NCBI RefSeq assembly: GCF_016595245.1
Contig: NZ_JAENHM010000023.1
Coordinates: 62,001-126,000 of the forward strand
Origin: Azospirillum endophyticum
GTDB taxonomy: Bacteria > Pseudomonadota > Alphaproteobacteria > Azospirillales > Azospirillaceae
Direction: 5' to 3'
Length of the DNA stretch: 64,000 nucleotides
Below, piece after piece: positions 1 through 9,400 of the stretch; position 1 is the stretch's first letter; each line of letters begins with the position of its first letter. The notes below the pieces were generated by a model. The model saw nothing but the letters and a program-made list of their open reading frames with translations, did no database searches and had not been told where the DNA came from. Made by a program: the position numbers and the translations under genes.

Positions 1-353
1 ACCACCAGCGCGCCGACGGCGGTCGAATAGGGGATGAAGCACAGCGGCTCCCCCTTGCTGCGCATCCGCGACACCCACAGCCAGTCGGAAACGATGATTT
101 CGACCCCGCCGGCCTGGAGCGCGACCTGGGTCGCCGGATTGCCGGCCAGTTCCACCAGTTGCAGGTCGATTCCGGCCTGCCGGTCGAAGCCGTTGGCGCG
201 GACGGTGTCGAGTTCCCAGCTGACCGTGCCGAACTTCAGCACCCCGGCGCGCACCACCGGCCGGCCGGCTGCAGTGGCGTGCCCGAAGGTGGTCGACGCC
301 AGCAGCGCACCGGCCGCCAGCAATGTCGCCCGTCTGGTGCAGCCTGCCGCCAT
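1..353 (-). CDS. ABC transporter substrate-binding protein, NitT/TauT type (partial, 3' end outside the window)
   Basis: Only the first ~117 residues are present; the gene runs off the left edge. The ATG at 353 opens a signal peptide with a twin-arginine-like CTRRATLLAAG start and an alanine-rich core, then a mature part with KFGTVSWELDTVRANGFD and VALQAGGVEIIVSDWLWVSR. That pattern (a short beta strand, 'GF-D-x-x-A-G-I', then 'L-x-x-G-x-x-x-I-x-x-x-D') is typical of the periplasmic binding proteins of nitrate/sulfonate/taurine-type importers. The ligand cannot be told from this fragment. It lies 137 bp downstream of the LivF-type ATPase gene on the same strand, so the two may be co-transcribed, but a branched-chain-type ATPase would not normally pair with this binding-protein class. 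Confidence 0.6.
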   Translation of the reverse strand, partial: MAAGCTRRATLLAAGALLASTTFGHATAAGRPVVRAGVLKFGTVSWELDTVRANGFDRQAGIDLQLVELAGNPATQVALQAGGVEIIVSDWLWVSRMRSKGEPLCFIPYSTAVGALV

Positions 354-490
354 GCTCCCCGCCCGGTGTTGGTTGGTCTCGTTGGATGGACTGCCAGCTT
401 AAGGGGAGTGTAGATGGTTCGTATATTCAACGATAGGAGGATAAGGGAGGTAGCGCCGGCAGGCCGCTCCCGGTTGGAGCGGTGACGGGG

Positions 491-1210
<720 letters not shown>

Positions 1211-1238
1211 AAGGCGGAGAGCGCCCTCTATAGCGCGA

Positions 1239-1976
1239 TCATTTGAGGAAGAACACCGCACTCATCACCAGCCCGACGGCGATGATGCCGGCGCGCAGGA
1301 CGTGCTTGGGGATTTTCCGTCCCAGCCTGGCCCCGACATAGCCGCCGGCGACCGCCGCCAGCGTCATCAGCAAAGCCTTCGGCCAATCCACCGCCCCGCC
1401 CGCGGCGTAGGCCACCACGGCGATGGCGGTCAGCACGGCGGAGAACAGGTTCTTCAGCCCGTTCATGGCGTTGAGGTCGGTCATGCCGAACAGGCTGAGC
1501 TGCGCCAGCAGGAGGATGCCGAGCCCGCCGTTGAAATAGCCGCCATAGACCGAGACGGCAAACAGCGTGCCCAGCATCGCCCCGTTGCCGTGCAGCCCCA
1601 GGCTGCGCAGCCGCTGCGCCAGCATGGTGCCGAAGGCGAACAGCCCGGTCGCCGCCAGCAGCAGCCACGGCACGATGCCGCGGAACACCGAATCCGGGGT
1701 GACGAGCAGCAGTCCGGCGCCGGCCAGCCCGCCGACCAGGCTGACCGCCGACAGCAGCGGCAGGCCGAGCGCACCGACCGGCGTCAGGTCCTGGCGATAG
1801 CCGTAGACGCCGCTGGCGTAGCCGGGCAGCAGGGCGACCGTTCCGGTGGCATTGGCGGCGACCGGCGGCACCCCGGCGTAGATCAGGGCCGGCAGGGTCA
1901 GGAAGCTCCCCCCGCCGGCGACCGCGTTCATCGCCCCGGCCAGAAACGCCGCGGCCAATAAAATCAATTCGGTCAT
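1239..1976 (-). CDS. Sulfite exporter TauE/SafE (TSUP) family membrane protein
   Basis: A 245-residue polytopic inner-membrane protein with about seven or eight hydrophobic segments. The N-terminal 'AAFLAGAMNAVAGGGSFLTLPALIYAGVPP' and 'ANATGTVALLPG' are the TSUP signature (the AGGGS-x-(L/I)-x-x-P loop), and a weaker copy appears in the second half (YGGYFNGGLGILLLA). Family members export sulfite, sulfoacetate or other organosulfur/organic anions, or are uncharacterised. The start codon at 1976 is 4 bp from the acyl-CoA synthetase stop, so the two genes are almost certainly one operon. This suggests transport of an organic acid or anion handled by the ligase, but the substrate is unknown. Confidence 0.85.
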   Translation of the reverse strand: MTELILLAAAFLAGAMNAVAGGGSFLTLPALIYAGVPPVAANATGTVALLPGYASGVYGYRQDLTPVGALGLPLLSAVSLVGGLAGAGLLLVTPDSVFRGIVPWLLLAATGLFAFGTMLAQRLRSLGLHGNGAMLGTLFAVSVYGGYFNGGLGILLLAQLSLFGMTDLNAMNGLKNLFSAVLTAIAVVAYAAGGAVDWPKALLMTLAAVAGGYVGARLGRKIPKHVLRAGIIAVGLVMSAVFFLK

Positions 1977-1980
1977 GATA

Positions 1981-3597
1981 TTACGAGCGGTTTCTCAGCT
2001 CCCGGCGAACGATCTTGCCGGTCGTGGTCATGGGCAGGCTTTCCAGGAATTCGATGGCGCGCGGATATTCGTGCGCGGCCAGCCTGGTCTTCACATGGTC
2101 CTGGATCGAGGCGACCAGCGCCTCGTCCGGCGTCACGCCCTCCTGCAGCACGATAAAGGCCTTGACGATCTCCGTGCGCAGCGGGTCGGGCACGCCGACC
2201 ACCGCCGCCATGCGGACGGCGGGATGACCGATCAGGCAGTCCTCGATCTCGCCGGGGCCGATGCGGTAGCCGGCCGAGGTGATGACGTCGTCGTCGCGCC
2301 CGACGAAGCGGATATAGCCGTCCTCGTCCAACTCCCCCTGGTCGCCGGTGACCAGCCAGTTGCCGATGAACTTCGCCGCGGTGGCCTCGGGGTTGTTCCA
2401 GTAGCCGAGGAACATCACCGGATCGGGCCGGTGCACCGCGATCAGGCCGAGTTGTCCCGGCGGCAGCCGGTTGCCCTCCGCGTCGATCACCGCCACGTCA
2501 TGGCCGGGAACCGGGCGGCCCATGATGCCGGGCTTGGGCGCCATCAGGGTGGCGGCCGAGGAGACGATCATGTTGCATTCGGTCTGGCCGTAGAACTCGT
2601 TGATCGTCACGCCGAAGGTCTCGCGGCCCCAGTCGAGCAGCCCGGCGCCCAGCGTCTCGCCGCCGCTGGCGACGGACCGCATGGCGATGGGATGGCGCGC
2701 CCGCGGGTTCTTCACCGCCCGCATCATCTTCAGCGCGGTCGGCGGCAGGAAGGCGTTGCGCACCTGGAATTCGGCCAGCAGTGCGAAGGCCGCCTCAGGG
2801 TCGAACTTCTCGAAGCGGTGGGAGACCACGGTCACCCCGTGGTGCCAGGCCGGCAGCAGCACGTCGAGCAGTCCGCCGATCCAGGCCCAGTCGGCCGGCG
2901 TCCAGATGCGGTCGCCCGGCTGCGGGAACAGGTCGTGCGACATCTCCACGCCCGGCAGATGGCCCAGCAGAACCCGGTGCGCATGCAGCGCACCCTTCGG
3001 CTGGCCGGTGGTGCCGGACGTGTAGATGATCAGGGCCGGGTCATCCGGCCCGGTATCGGCCGGTGTGAAGTCATCCGACGCCGCGTCGCACAGCCCATGC
3101 CAGTCGAGGCATCCCGGTCCCAGGCCGTCGACGCGGAACACCGCTTGAAGCTCCGGCAGGCGGTCGCGGATCTGCGCGATCTTGGCGGCCCCGGCGGCGT
3201 CGGTGACCACGGCGCGGGCGCCGCAATTCGCCAGGCGGTATTCCAGCGCCTCCACCCCGAACAGCGAGAACAGCGGCACGGCGATGCCGCCCAGCTTGTA
3301 GACCGCGACATGGCTGATGGCGGTTTCCGGCGACTGGGGCAGCAGGATGCCGACCCGGTCGCCGCGGGCCACGCCCTGGGCGGCCAGCGCATTGGCGAAG
3401 CGGTTGGACAGGGCGCGGATGTCGGAGAAGCGGTATTCCTCGACCCCGCCGTCACGCAGCTTGTGGATCAGGGCGATCCGGCCCGGTTCCGCCTCCGCCC
3501 AGCGGTCGCAGACGTCGACGCCGATGTTGTAGCGGTCGGGGACGCGCCAGGCGAAGGCGCGGGACACCCCCTCATAGCTGTCCGCGTTGGGCAGCAT
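1981..3597 (-). CDS. Acyl-CoA synthetase (AMP-forming, ANL superfamily, ACSM/acetate-CoA-ligase-like)
   Basis: A 538-residue ligase that would activate a carboxylic acid with ATP and CoA. The P-loop-like A3 motif IIYTSGTTGQPKGA lies near residue 185. The A5-type NEFYGQTECN follows, then the A8 hinge region GRDDDVITSAGYRIGPGEIED near 435 and the catalytic lysine motif TTGKIVRRELR at the C-terminus. The arrangement and the IWTPADWAWIGGL segment resemble medium-chain acyl-CoA and acetyl-CoA synthetases. Start: ATG 3597 is chosen over the far upstream in-frame codon because a GGGAGGGA ribosome-binding site sits 7 bp before it and the protein then begins like its family. It is the first gene of a minus-strand run acs-TSUP-livF. 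The natural acid is not deducible. Confidence 0.88.
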   Translation of the reverse strand: MLPNADSYEGVSRAFAWRVPDRYNIGVDVCDRWAEAEPGRIALIHKLRDGGVEEYRFSDIRALSNRFANALAAQGVARGDRVGILLPQSPETAISHVAVYKLGGIAVPLFSLFGVEALEYRLANCGARAVVTDAAGAAKIAQIRDRLPELQAVFRVDGLGPGCLDWHGLCDAASDDFTPADTGPDDPALIIYTSGTTGQPKGALHAHRVLLGHLPGVEMSHDLFPQPGDRIWTPADWAWIGGLLDVLLPAWHHGVTVVSHRFEKFDPEAAFALLAEFQVRNAFLPPTALKMMRAVKNPRARHPIAMRSVASGGETLGAGLLDWGRETFGVTINEFYGQTECNMIVSSAATLMAPKPGIMGRPVPGHDVAVIDAEGNRLPPGQLGLIAVHRPDPVMFLGYWNNPEATAAKFIGNWLVTGDQGELDEDGYIRFVGRDDDVITSAGYRIGPGEIEDCLIGHPAVRMAAVVGVPDPLRTEIVKAFIVLQEGVTPDEALVASIQDHVKTRLAAHEYPRAIEFLESLPMTTTGKIVRRELRNRS

Positions 3598-3767
3598 GTT
3601 CGTTCCCTCCCAAGGGCTTGCCGTCGATTCCTTTGTGGAACCGTTGATCCGATCATAGGAGCAAGCGAGGCACCGCGTCACGCACCGGGAATAAGATGCG
3701 GGTCAGCCATGTTGATGGCGTCAGGAACGACCAGTTTCGTGACGACCCCAAAAGGACGAGAGCCACC

Positions 3768-4277
3768 ATGAAAGCCAGCCCCTTCCTCGCCGCCGCGCTG
3801 TCCGCCAGCCTGCTCGCCGCCCCGCTCGCCGGCTGCGCCCAGCCCGGCTACGGCGACTCCTATGGCGGCGTCAGCGCCAACAAGCAGACGGCCGGCACGG
3901 TCCTGGGCGGTGTCGTCGGCGGTCTGGCGGGCTCGCGTTTCGGCGGCGGCAGCGGCAAGCTGGTCGCGGTCGGCGTCGGCACCCTGCTGGGTGCGGCTCT
4001 GGGCAACGCGGCCGGCGCCTCGCTCGACCGCGCCGACCAGAATTACGCCCAGCAGGCGGCGGTCAACGCCTACAGCGCGCCGACCGGCAGCACCGTGCGC
4101 TGGAACAATCCGGAGACCGGCAATTACGGCACCTATACGCCCGTGCGCGAGGGGACCGGGCCGCAGGGTCAGCTCTGCCGCGAATACCAGACCACCATCG
4201 TGGTCCAGGGCCGCACCCAGCAGGGCTTCGGCACCGCCTGCCAGCAGCAGGACGGCACCTGGCGCGTGGTCAGCTGA
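3768..4277 (+). CDS. Outer-membrane lipoprotein with glycine-zipper 2TM region (17 kDa surface antigen / RT0821-Lpp0805-type)
   Basis: A 169-residue lipoprotein. The signal peptide ends in the lipobox LAGC with the acylated cysteine at residue 23. A glycine-rich segment follows (GTVLGGVVGGLAG...LGAALGNAAGASLD, about residues 43-80), which is the glycine-zipper membrane motif of the rickettsial 17-kDa antigen family. The C-terminal half holds the conserved 'W-x-N-P-x-T-G-N-Y-G-x-Y-x-P' and 'CREYQTT' signatures with two further cysteines. ATG 3768 is chosen because AAAGGACGAG precedes it and the signal peptide then begins correctly. It stands alone, convergent with the PseG-like gene, whose stop is 18 bp away. 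Role: envelope structural protein of unknown detailed function. Confidence 0.88.
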   Translation: MKASPFLAAALSASLLAAPLAGCAQPGYGDSYGGVSANKQTAGTVLGGVVGGLAGSRFGGGSGKLVAVGVGTLLGAALGNAAGASLDRADQNYAQQAAVNAYSAPTGSTVRWNNPETGNYGTYTPVREGTGPQGQLCREYQTTIVVQGRTQQGFGTACQQQDGTWRVVS

Positions 4278-4294
4278 CGCCCTGCCGGAAGGGT

Positions 4295-5404
4295 TCAGGT
4301 CAACGCCGCCCGTCGCCGGGCGGCGTTGCCGGGTTTGGGCACCGGACCGGTGAGGGCGCTGGCGATGCGCATCGCCCCGTCGCCATCCAGCGGCAGCGCG
4401 GCGGCGGCGTCCTGCATCCGCTGGCGCTGTCCGGCGTCCGACCACAGGGCGAGCGCGCGTTCGGCGATGATCGCCGCCACTTCGGCCGGAACACCGCCGC
4501 GGGCGTCCACCGCCGCGCACCAGCCGAATTCGGCGGCGTCACCGCTCGCCATCGCCTGATTGTCGGCGGTGACCGCCAGCAGGGTCGGCACCGCCAGAGC
4601 CGCCAGCTCTCCCATGGTGCCGCCGCCGGCCGAAACCGCCAGACCGCAATCGGCCATCAGCGCGCCCATCCGCGGGCAGTCGATCTCCACGGACACCGTG
4701 TCGGAACCGAGACGGGCGGCAAGCTCCGTCACGTCGGCCGCGCGCGGGTTGCTGCCGCCGACGACGGCGACGATGCGGCAGCCATCCGGCCGCACCCCAG
4801 CGCGTCCGCCCAGCGCCAGCGCCTCCAGGACCGGTCCGGTCAGGGCGAGCGGGTCGGAGCCGCCGAAGGTCACCAGCAGCACCGGCCGGTCGGCGATGGT
4901 CCGCCGCGGCTCCTGCGCCGCCAGCCGCACCTCCCGCCGCAACGGTGCGTAGGCAGGGCCGAGCAGCAGGACGGCACCGGGCGCCATCTCGCCATAGGGA
5001 AGGGCTGCAGCCCGCGGCGCGGCGTTGACGACGAGATCGGCATGGAGCGGCGTGCCGTCGCCCAGGTCGTCCCAGGCCAGCACCCGGGCGCCGGCGGCCT
5101 GCAGCCCGGCACGGTAAGCCTCGCCGAAGCGGTAGCCGTCGAGCATCACCGCGGTGCCATGCTCCCGCCGCAGGAGCGACCGCGTGGCGGCCAGATCCGC
5201 CGCCTCGCCCACCGGGCCGACGACGGAGACATGGCGGAAGCCTTCGGCAGACAGGCGGCGGTCGATGGCGGACGTGGATTCGACGCAGGCGAACAGCGCC
5301 TCGTGCCCCTGGTCGCGCAGGGCCTCGGCCACGGCGAGACAGCGCATGACATGGCCGGTGCCGATGGTGGGCGACGCATCGGCGCGAATGAGGATGACGG
5401 CCAT
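4295..5404 (-). CDS. pseG: PseG-like UDP-sugar hydrolase (UDP-2,4-diacetamido-2,4,6-trideoxy-beta-L-altropyranose hydrolase)
   Basis: A 369-residue GT-B-fold hydrolase. In pseudaminic acid synthesis PseG removes UDP from the diacetamido-trideoxy-altrose before condensation by PseI. The start MAVILIRADASPTIGTGHVMRCLAVAEAL carries the family's G-x-G-H-x-x-R motif, followed by LDGYRF, WDDLGDG, LLGPAYAPLRREVR, LLVTFGGSDP and, in the C-terminal domain, DCGLAVSAGGGTMGELAALAVPTL. ATG 5404 is chosen because the conserved N-terminus starts there; the longer frame to 5539 adds only arginine/proline-rich shadow sequence. No pseB, C, H, F or I is in the window, so the identity rests on family resemblance; related nucleotide-sugar hydrolases are possible. 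It lies downstream of a sugar nucleotidyltransferase on the same strand. Confidence 0.75.
   Translation of the reverse strand: MAVILIRADASPTIGTGHVMRCLAVAEALRDQGHEALFACVESTSAIDRRLSAEGFRHVSVVGPVGEAADLAATRSLLRREHGTAVMLDGYRFGEAYRAGLQAAGARVLAWDDLGDGTPLHADLVVNAAPRAAALPYGEMAPGAVLLLGPAYAPLRREVRLAAQEPRRTIADRPVLLVTFGGSDPLALTGPVLEALALGGRAGVRPDGCRIVAVVGGSNPRAADVTELAARLGSDTVSVEIDCPRMGALMADCGLAVSAGGGTMGELAALAVPTLLAVTADNQAMASGDAAEFGWCAAVDARGGVPAEVAAIIAERALALWSDAGQRQRMQDAAAALPLDGDGAMRIASALTGPVPKPGNAARRRAALT
4302..4327. terminator. Perfect 11-bp hairpin between convergent genes
   Basis: AACGCCGCCCG at 4302-4312 and CGGGCGGCGTT at 4317-4327 pair perfectly around the loop TCGC. The structure lies 25 bp after the lipoprotein stop and inside the last codons of the convergent PseG-like gene. 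It has no long T run on either side, so it may act as a weak bidirectional terminator or only as an mRNA 3'-end stabiliser. Confidence 0.5.
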
Positions 5405-5549
5405 GGCACTGGTCCGGAGAGGGCGGCGCGGCTGTCCGGCCTGACGCCGTGGGTGCGGGCGCCGGGGCTGGGCGAGGCGCATCTTGGCCCGGCACACCGT
5501 GCCGAGTCCAGCGGCAGACGGCCATAGGCCCAGGGGCAAATTGAGGCCG

Positions 5550-6275
5550 TCAGGACTCCCGGCCGGCGATCACGCTGGCGGCGGTGGCGAGGCTTTCCGG
5601 CGTTCCGATGTCGAGGAAGCGCGCCTTGGCGACATGGGCGTTCAGCGTGCCGGGCGGCAGCTTTTCCAGCACGTCGCGTTCCAGCGACACCGCCCCTGCC
5701 GCGATGAAGCGGTCGAGAAAGGCTGCGGAGAACAGGTAGACCCCGGCATTGATGGTACCGGCGCCCGGCGCCTTGTCCAGGAAGCGGCGGACCCGGCTGT
5801 CGGGGCCGATCTCCACCCGCCCGAAGCGGGAGGCGTCCTCCACCGTCACGCACAGCACCGATGCCTCCGCCCCGGACAGGCGGTGCGAGGCGATGAAGGC
5901 GCGCAGGTCGGCATCGAGGAAGGTGTCGCCGTTCACGACCATGATGGTGCTGCTGCGCAATTCCTTGCGGACATAGCCCAGCGCACCGGCCGTCCCGAGC
6001 GGACGCGGCTCGATCTGGCAGACCACGTCGATGGTTCCGGCGGAATCGCCGCGGGCGAGCCAAGCGGTGACCCGGTCGGCCAGATGGCCCAGGCACAGAA
6101 CCACGCGGCGCGATCCGTAGGTCGACAGGTAATCGAGAAGATGGCCGAGGAAGGCGCGGCCCGCGATCGGGGCCAGGACCTTCGGTGTGTCCCCCAGAAC
6201 GCCCCGGATGCGCGTCCCCAGCCCGCCCGCGAGCACCGCGACGTCTATGTTGGCAAGAACGTCCTCAGACCGCAC
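5550..6275 (-). CDS. Sugar-phosphate nucleotidyltransferase (HddC/RfbF-like)
   Basis: A 241-residue NTP-transferase. The nucleotide-binding signature LAGGLGTRIRGVLGDTPKVLAP lies near residues 15-38, and the metal/substrate motif VNGDTFLDADL with its aspartate near 110. 'GTAGALG' and 'INAGVYLF' follow, and DIGTPE sits near the end. It would make an NDP-sugar from a sugar-1-phosphate; the sequence is closest in feel to heptose-1-phosphate guanylyltransferases and related glucose/mannose enzymes, without a certain substrate. Start: a GTG at 6275 preceded by GGGAAAGGA at a suitable distance is preferred; an in-frame ATG at 6335 has no ribosome-binding site. It lies between the large TPR glycosyltransferase gene and pseG, all on the minus strand, which suggests a shared surface-sugar pathway. 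Confidence 0.8.
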   Translation of the reverse strand: MRSEDVLANIDVAVLAGGLGTRIRGVLGDTPKVLAPIAGRAFLGHLLDYLSTYGSRRVVLCLGHLADRVTAWLARGDSAGTIDVVCQIEPRPLGTAGALGYVRKELRSSTIMVVNGDTFLDADLRAFIASHRLSGAEASVLCVTVEDASRFGRVEIGPDSRVRRFLDKAPGAGTINAGVYLFSAAFLDRFIAAGAVSLERDVLEKLPPGTLNAHVAKARFLDIGTPESLATAASVIAGRES

Positions 6276-6461
6276 CGACCGTCCTTTCCCAGAAACTCCG
6301 CCCAGAAGTCCCGCTGTCGCCGCCCAGCTCTTCATGCAGCTTACGACGACGCGGGCGCCGGGTCACCCGTCCACCCTGCGCGGGACCCGGCGGCCATAGT
6401 CGATAATGGGCGCGCGCCGGAATCGCAATGCGGAATCGCGCGGACCGCCCCCTTCCGATGG

Positions 6462-9400
6462 TCATGTCACCGCCCGACCTCCCTCGGCCAGACGGCGCAG
6501 GCGCCGGGCGACGGCGGCCAGGGCGACATCCTGGTCGCCGGCATGGCCGACAGGCATCATGGATGGGAACCAGGGGCGCACCATCGTCCCCAGCGCCGAC
6601 CAGTCCCCAGCCGCACCGATCCGCCACACCGGGACGCCGAGCGCCGCGGCCAGTTCCCCCACCGCGGTCGGCGCGGAGATGACGAGGTCGAGGCCGGACA
6701 TCAGCGCGGCCACACCCTCCAGATCGTTCCTCTGGTCGAGGCCGGGCCAGTGGTGAAGGGGTGTGCCGAAGCGGTGCAGGGCGTCATCCCGTTCCATCCC
6801 GCACTCGTCATATTGAAGAGTGACGAAGGTCACGCCCGGCACCGCGAAGACCGGTCCCCATTGTTCGATCCGGCTGTACGCACCGGCCCGGTCGGCCGTC
6901 ATCCGGCTGCTGCGCCAGCAGATGCCGACCCGGAGTCCCGGGCCGAGCGCCGCCAGCCGGCCGCGCCATTCCGCCGCCAGCCGCGGTTCGGGGATCAGGA
7001 AGGGGCCGGCTGCCGGGAAATGTCGCAGGGTCGGCCGCAGCCGGGCGGCGACGCCGCCCATCGGGGCGTGACAATCGGCGTCACGCGGATCCGGCGTGGG
7101 GGCCCGAACCTCCGCGCCCGGCAGGGCGCGGGCGAACAGACCGGTCAGGCGCGGGTCGCATTCCACGATCACGCGGCCGGCTTCACGGAGCAGGTCGGGC
7201 AGCGCCGTGCCGAACAGGATCTCGTCGCCGAGCCCCTGTTCTCCCCACACCAGGATGGGGCGACCAGCCAGAGCTTCGCCCTGCCATTCGGGAATGGCGA
7301 AGCGGCGTGACACGGCCTCGCCGGTGGCGAAGCGGTGGGCGTAATCCCGCCAACCGCCACCGAGATCGCCTTCGGCCAATCGCAGCAGGGCACGGTTCAT
7401 CCGGGCATCGGTCCGGTCCGGTGCCAACAGCAGGCTTCGCCCGGTGCAGGTCGAGGCGAGCCGGCGCTCTCCCCGCATCAGCAGCGTATGGCCCTGGTTC
7501 ACCAGCATGTCCGGCTGGTCGGGAGCAAGCGCCGTCGCGCGCCGATGGGCATGCAGCGCGTCGTCCCAGCGCCCGAGCCCGGCCAGGGCCATGCCAAGAT
7601 TCGACCAGCCCTTGGCCGAAGCCGGAACGATGCGCAGGGCTCGGCGGCATTGCCGGATCGCCTCGGCGAAACGCCCCTGCCCCTTCGACGCCGCTGCGGC
7701 CGTGACCAACGCCCCGGCAAGGGACGGCGCCAGGACAGCCGCGCGGGTACAGGCGGCTTCGGCCTCGGCAAATCGCCGGGAGGCGAGCAAGGCCGCGGCG
7801 AGGTTGCCCCAGCTTTCCGCCAGCGACGGGCGCAGCCGGATGGCGCGGCGATGCAGCCTCGCGGCCTCTTCCGCGGCGCCGGCGGCCTGGAGGGCCACGC
7901 CGAGATTGCCCATGGCTTCGGCAAAGGCGGGGTTCAGCGCCACCGCCCGCCGGTGCCAATGCATGGCATTCTCGACGCGGCCGAGCCGGAGCAGGGCGAG
8001 GCCGCCATTGGTCCAGGCGGCCGGATGGGCCGGGTTCGCAACGACGGCTTGGCGGTGGAGACTTGCGGCGTCTTCCGGGCGGCCATCCCGATGCAGGGCG
8101 ACCGCCTGCGCCGCCAGCGTCTCTCCTTTTGCGGAAACCCTCCTCCCGCCGATAGCGGGGGTAGGCGGGAGGGCGGCATCGGGGGACGCTGTCGATAATC
8201 GGGTGATGGTGGGATTCCGGGCGGCTGGCCGCCGTGCATCTTCCGCCTCCGACCGCTTCGCCGGCGGGAGGTGGGCGGCCGTCGTGGGGAGGAGGGCTTC
8301 GAGGGCGCTGGTCATATCGGCCATCGTGGCCGACAGCGGCTCGCCCGGGCGTGGCTGGAACAGGCGCATCGACGGGTACCAGGGACGAATCCCGGTGCCC
8401 AACTGCGTCCAGTCGCGGGTGCCGAAGCGCCAGACGGGGGTGCCCAGCGCGCCGGCGAGCTCGCCGACCGACATGGCGGGCGAAATGACGAGGTCCAGCC
8501 CGGCGATCAGGGCGGAGACGCCGTCGAAATCGTCCTTGCGGTCGAGGTCGTCCCAGCGGTGCAGGCGAATGCCGAAACGGTGCTCGGCCTGCCGGACCTC
8601 CTCCTCCACCTCGCCATACTGCAGCACCACCCAATGGATACCGGGCAGCGCGAACAGCGGCGCCCAGCGATCGAGCGGCAGATAGGCGATGCTGCGCTCC
8701 GCCGTGATCATCTGGCTGCGCCAGCCGATGCCGATGCGAAGGCCGGGGCCGAGCCTTCCCAGCCGGTCCCGCCAGCGCTCCGCCAACCCGGCCTCAGGCA
8801 CCAGCCAGGAACGGCCGGGCGGAAAATCGGCCAAGCGCCGTCGCAGGACCCGGGGCAAAGATCCCATCGGCACATGCCGATCATAGTCCGGGATGGCCAT
8901 CGCTTCCCGTCCTTGCGCATCCAGTGCCTGCGGCCGCACCCGCAGCCTCGGGAAGGAGCGGGCGAACAGCGGCACCAGACGGCGGTCGACCTCCAGGATG
9001 GTGGAAACCGCGCGTCCAGCCAGCTCGGAACAGAGGACGGAGAACAGGATCGTGTCTCCCACCCCCTGCTCTCCCCAGACCATCAGCCGGCGGCCGGTCA
9101 GCTCCTCGCCTCGCCAAGCCTGGGCGCGGGGATGGCGGCCCTGTCCGACCTGTCCCGAGCCGAAGCGCCATCCATAGCCGGGCCAGCCATGGTCGAGATC
9201 GCCGGCCTCCAGCCGCAACAGTCCCTTGTTGAAGTGCGCCAGTGATAGGTCGGGCCGCAGCGTGAGGGCGCGATCATAGCAGCGTTCCGCCGCTTCGCCG
9301 TTGCCGAGACGCTGACAGGCCAGTCCGAGGTTGCTCCAGGCCTCGCCATAGGCGGGGGCCAGTGCCAAGGCGCTGCGGTAGCAGTCAGCGGCACCGGCGT

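Noticed and set aside
4295-6275. A complete pseudaminic acid pathway
   Set aside because: Only a PseG-like hydrolase and a nucleotidyltransferase of uncertain substrate are present. pseB, pseC, pseH, pseF and pseI are not in the window.
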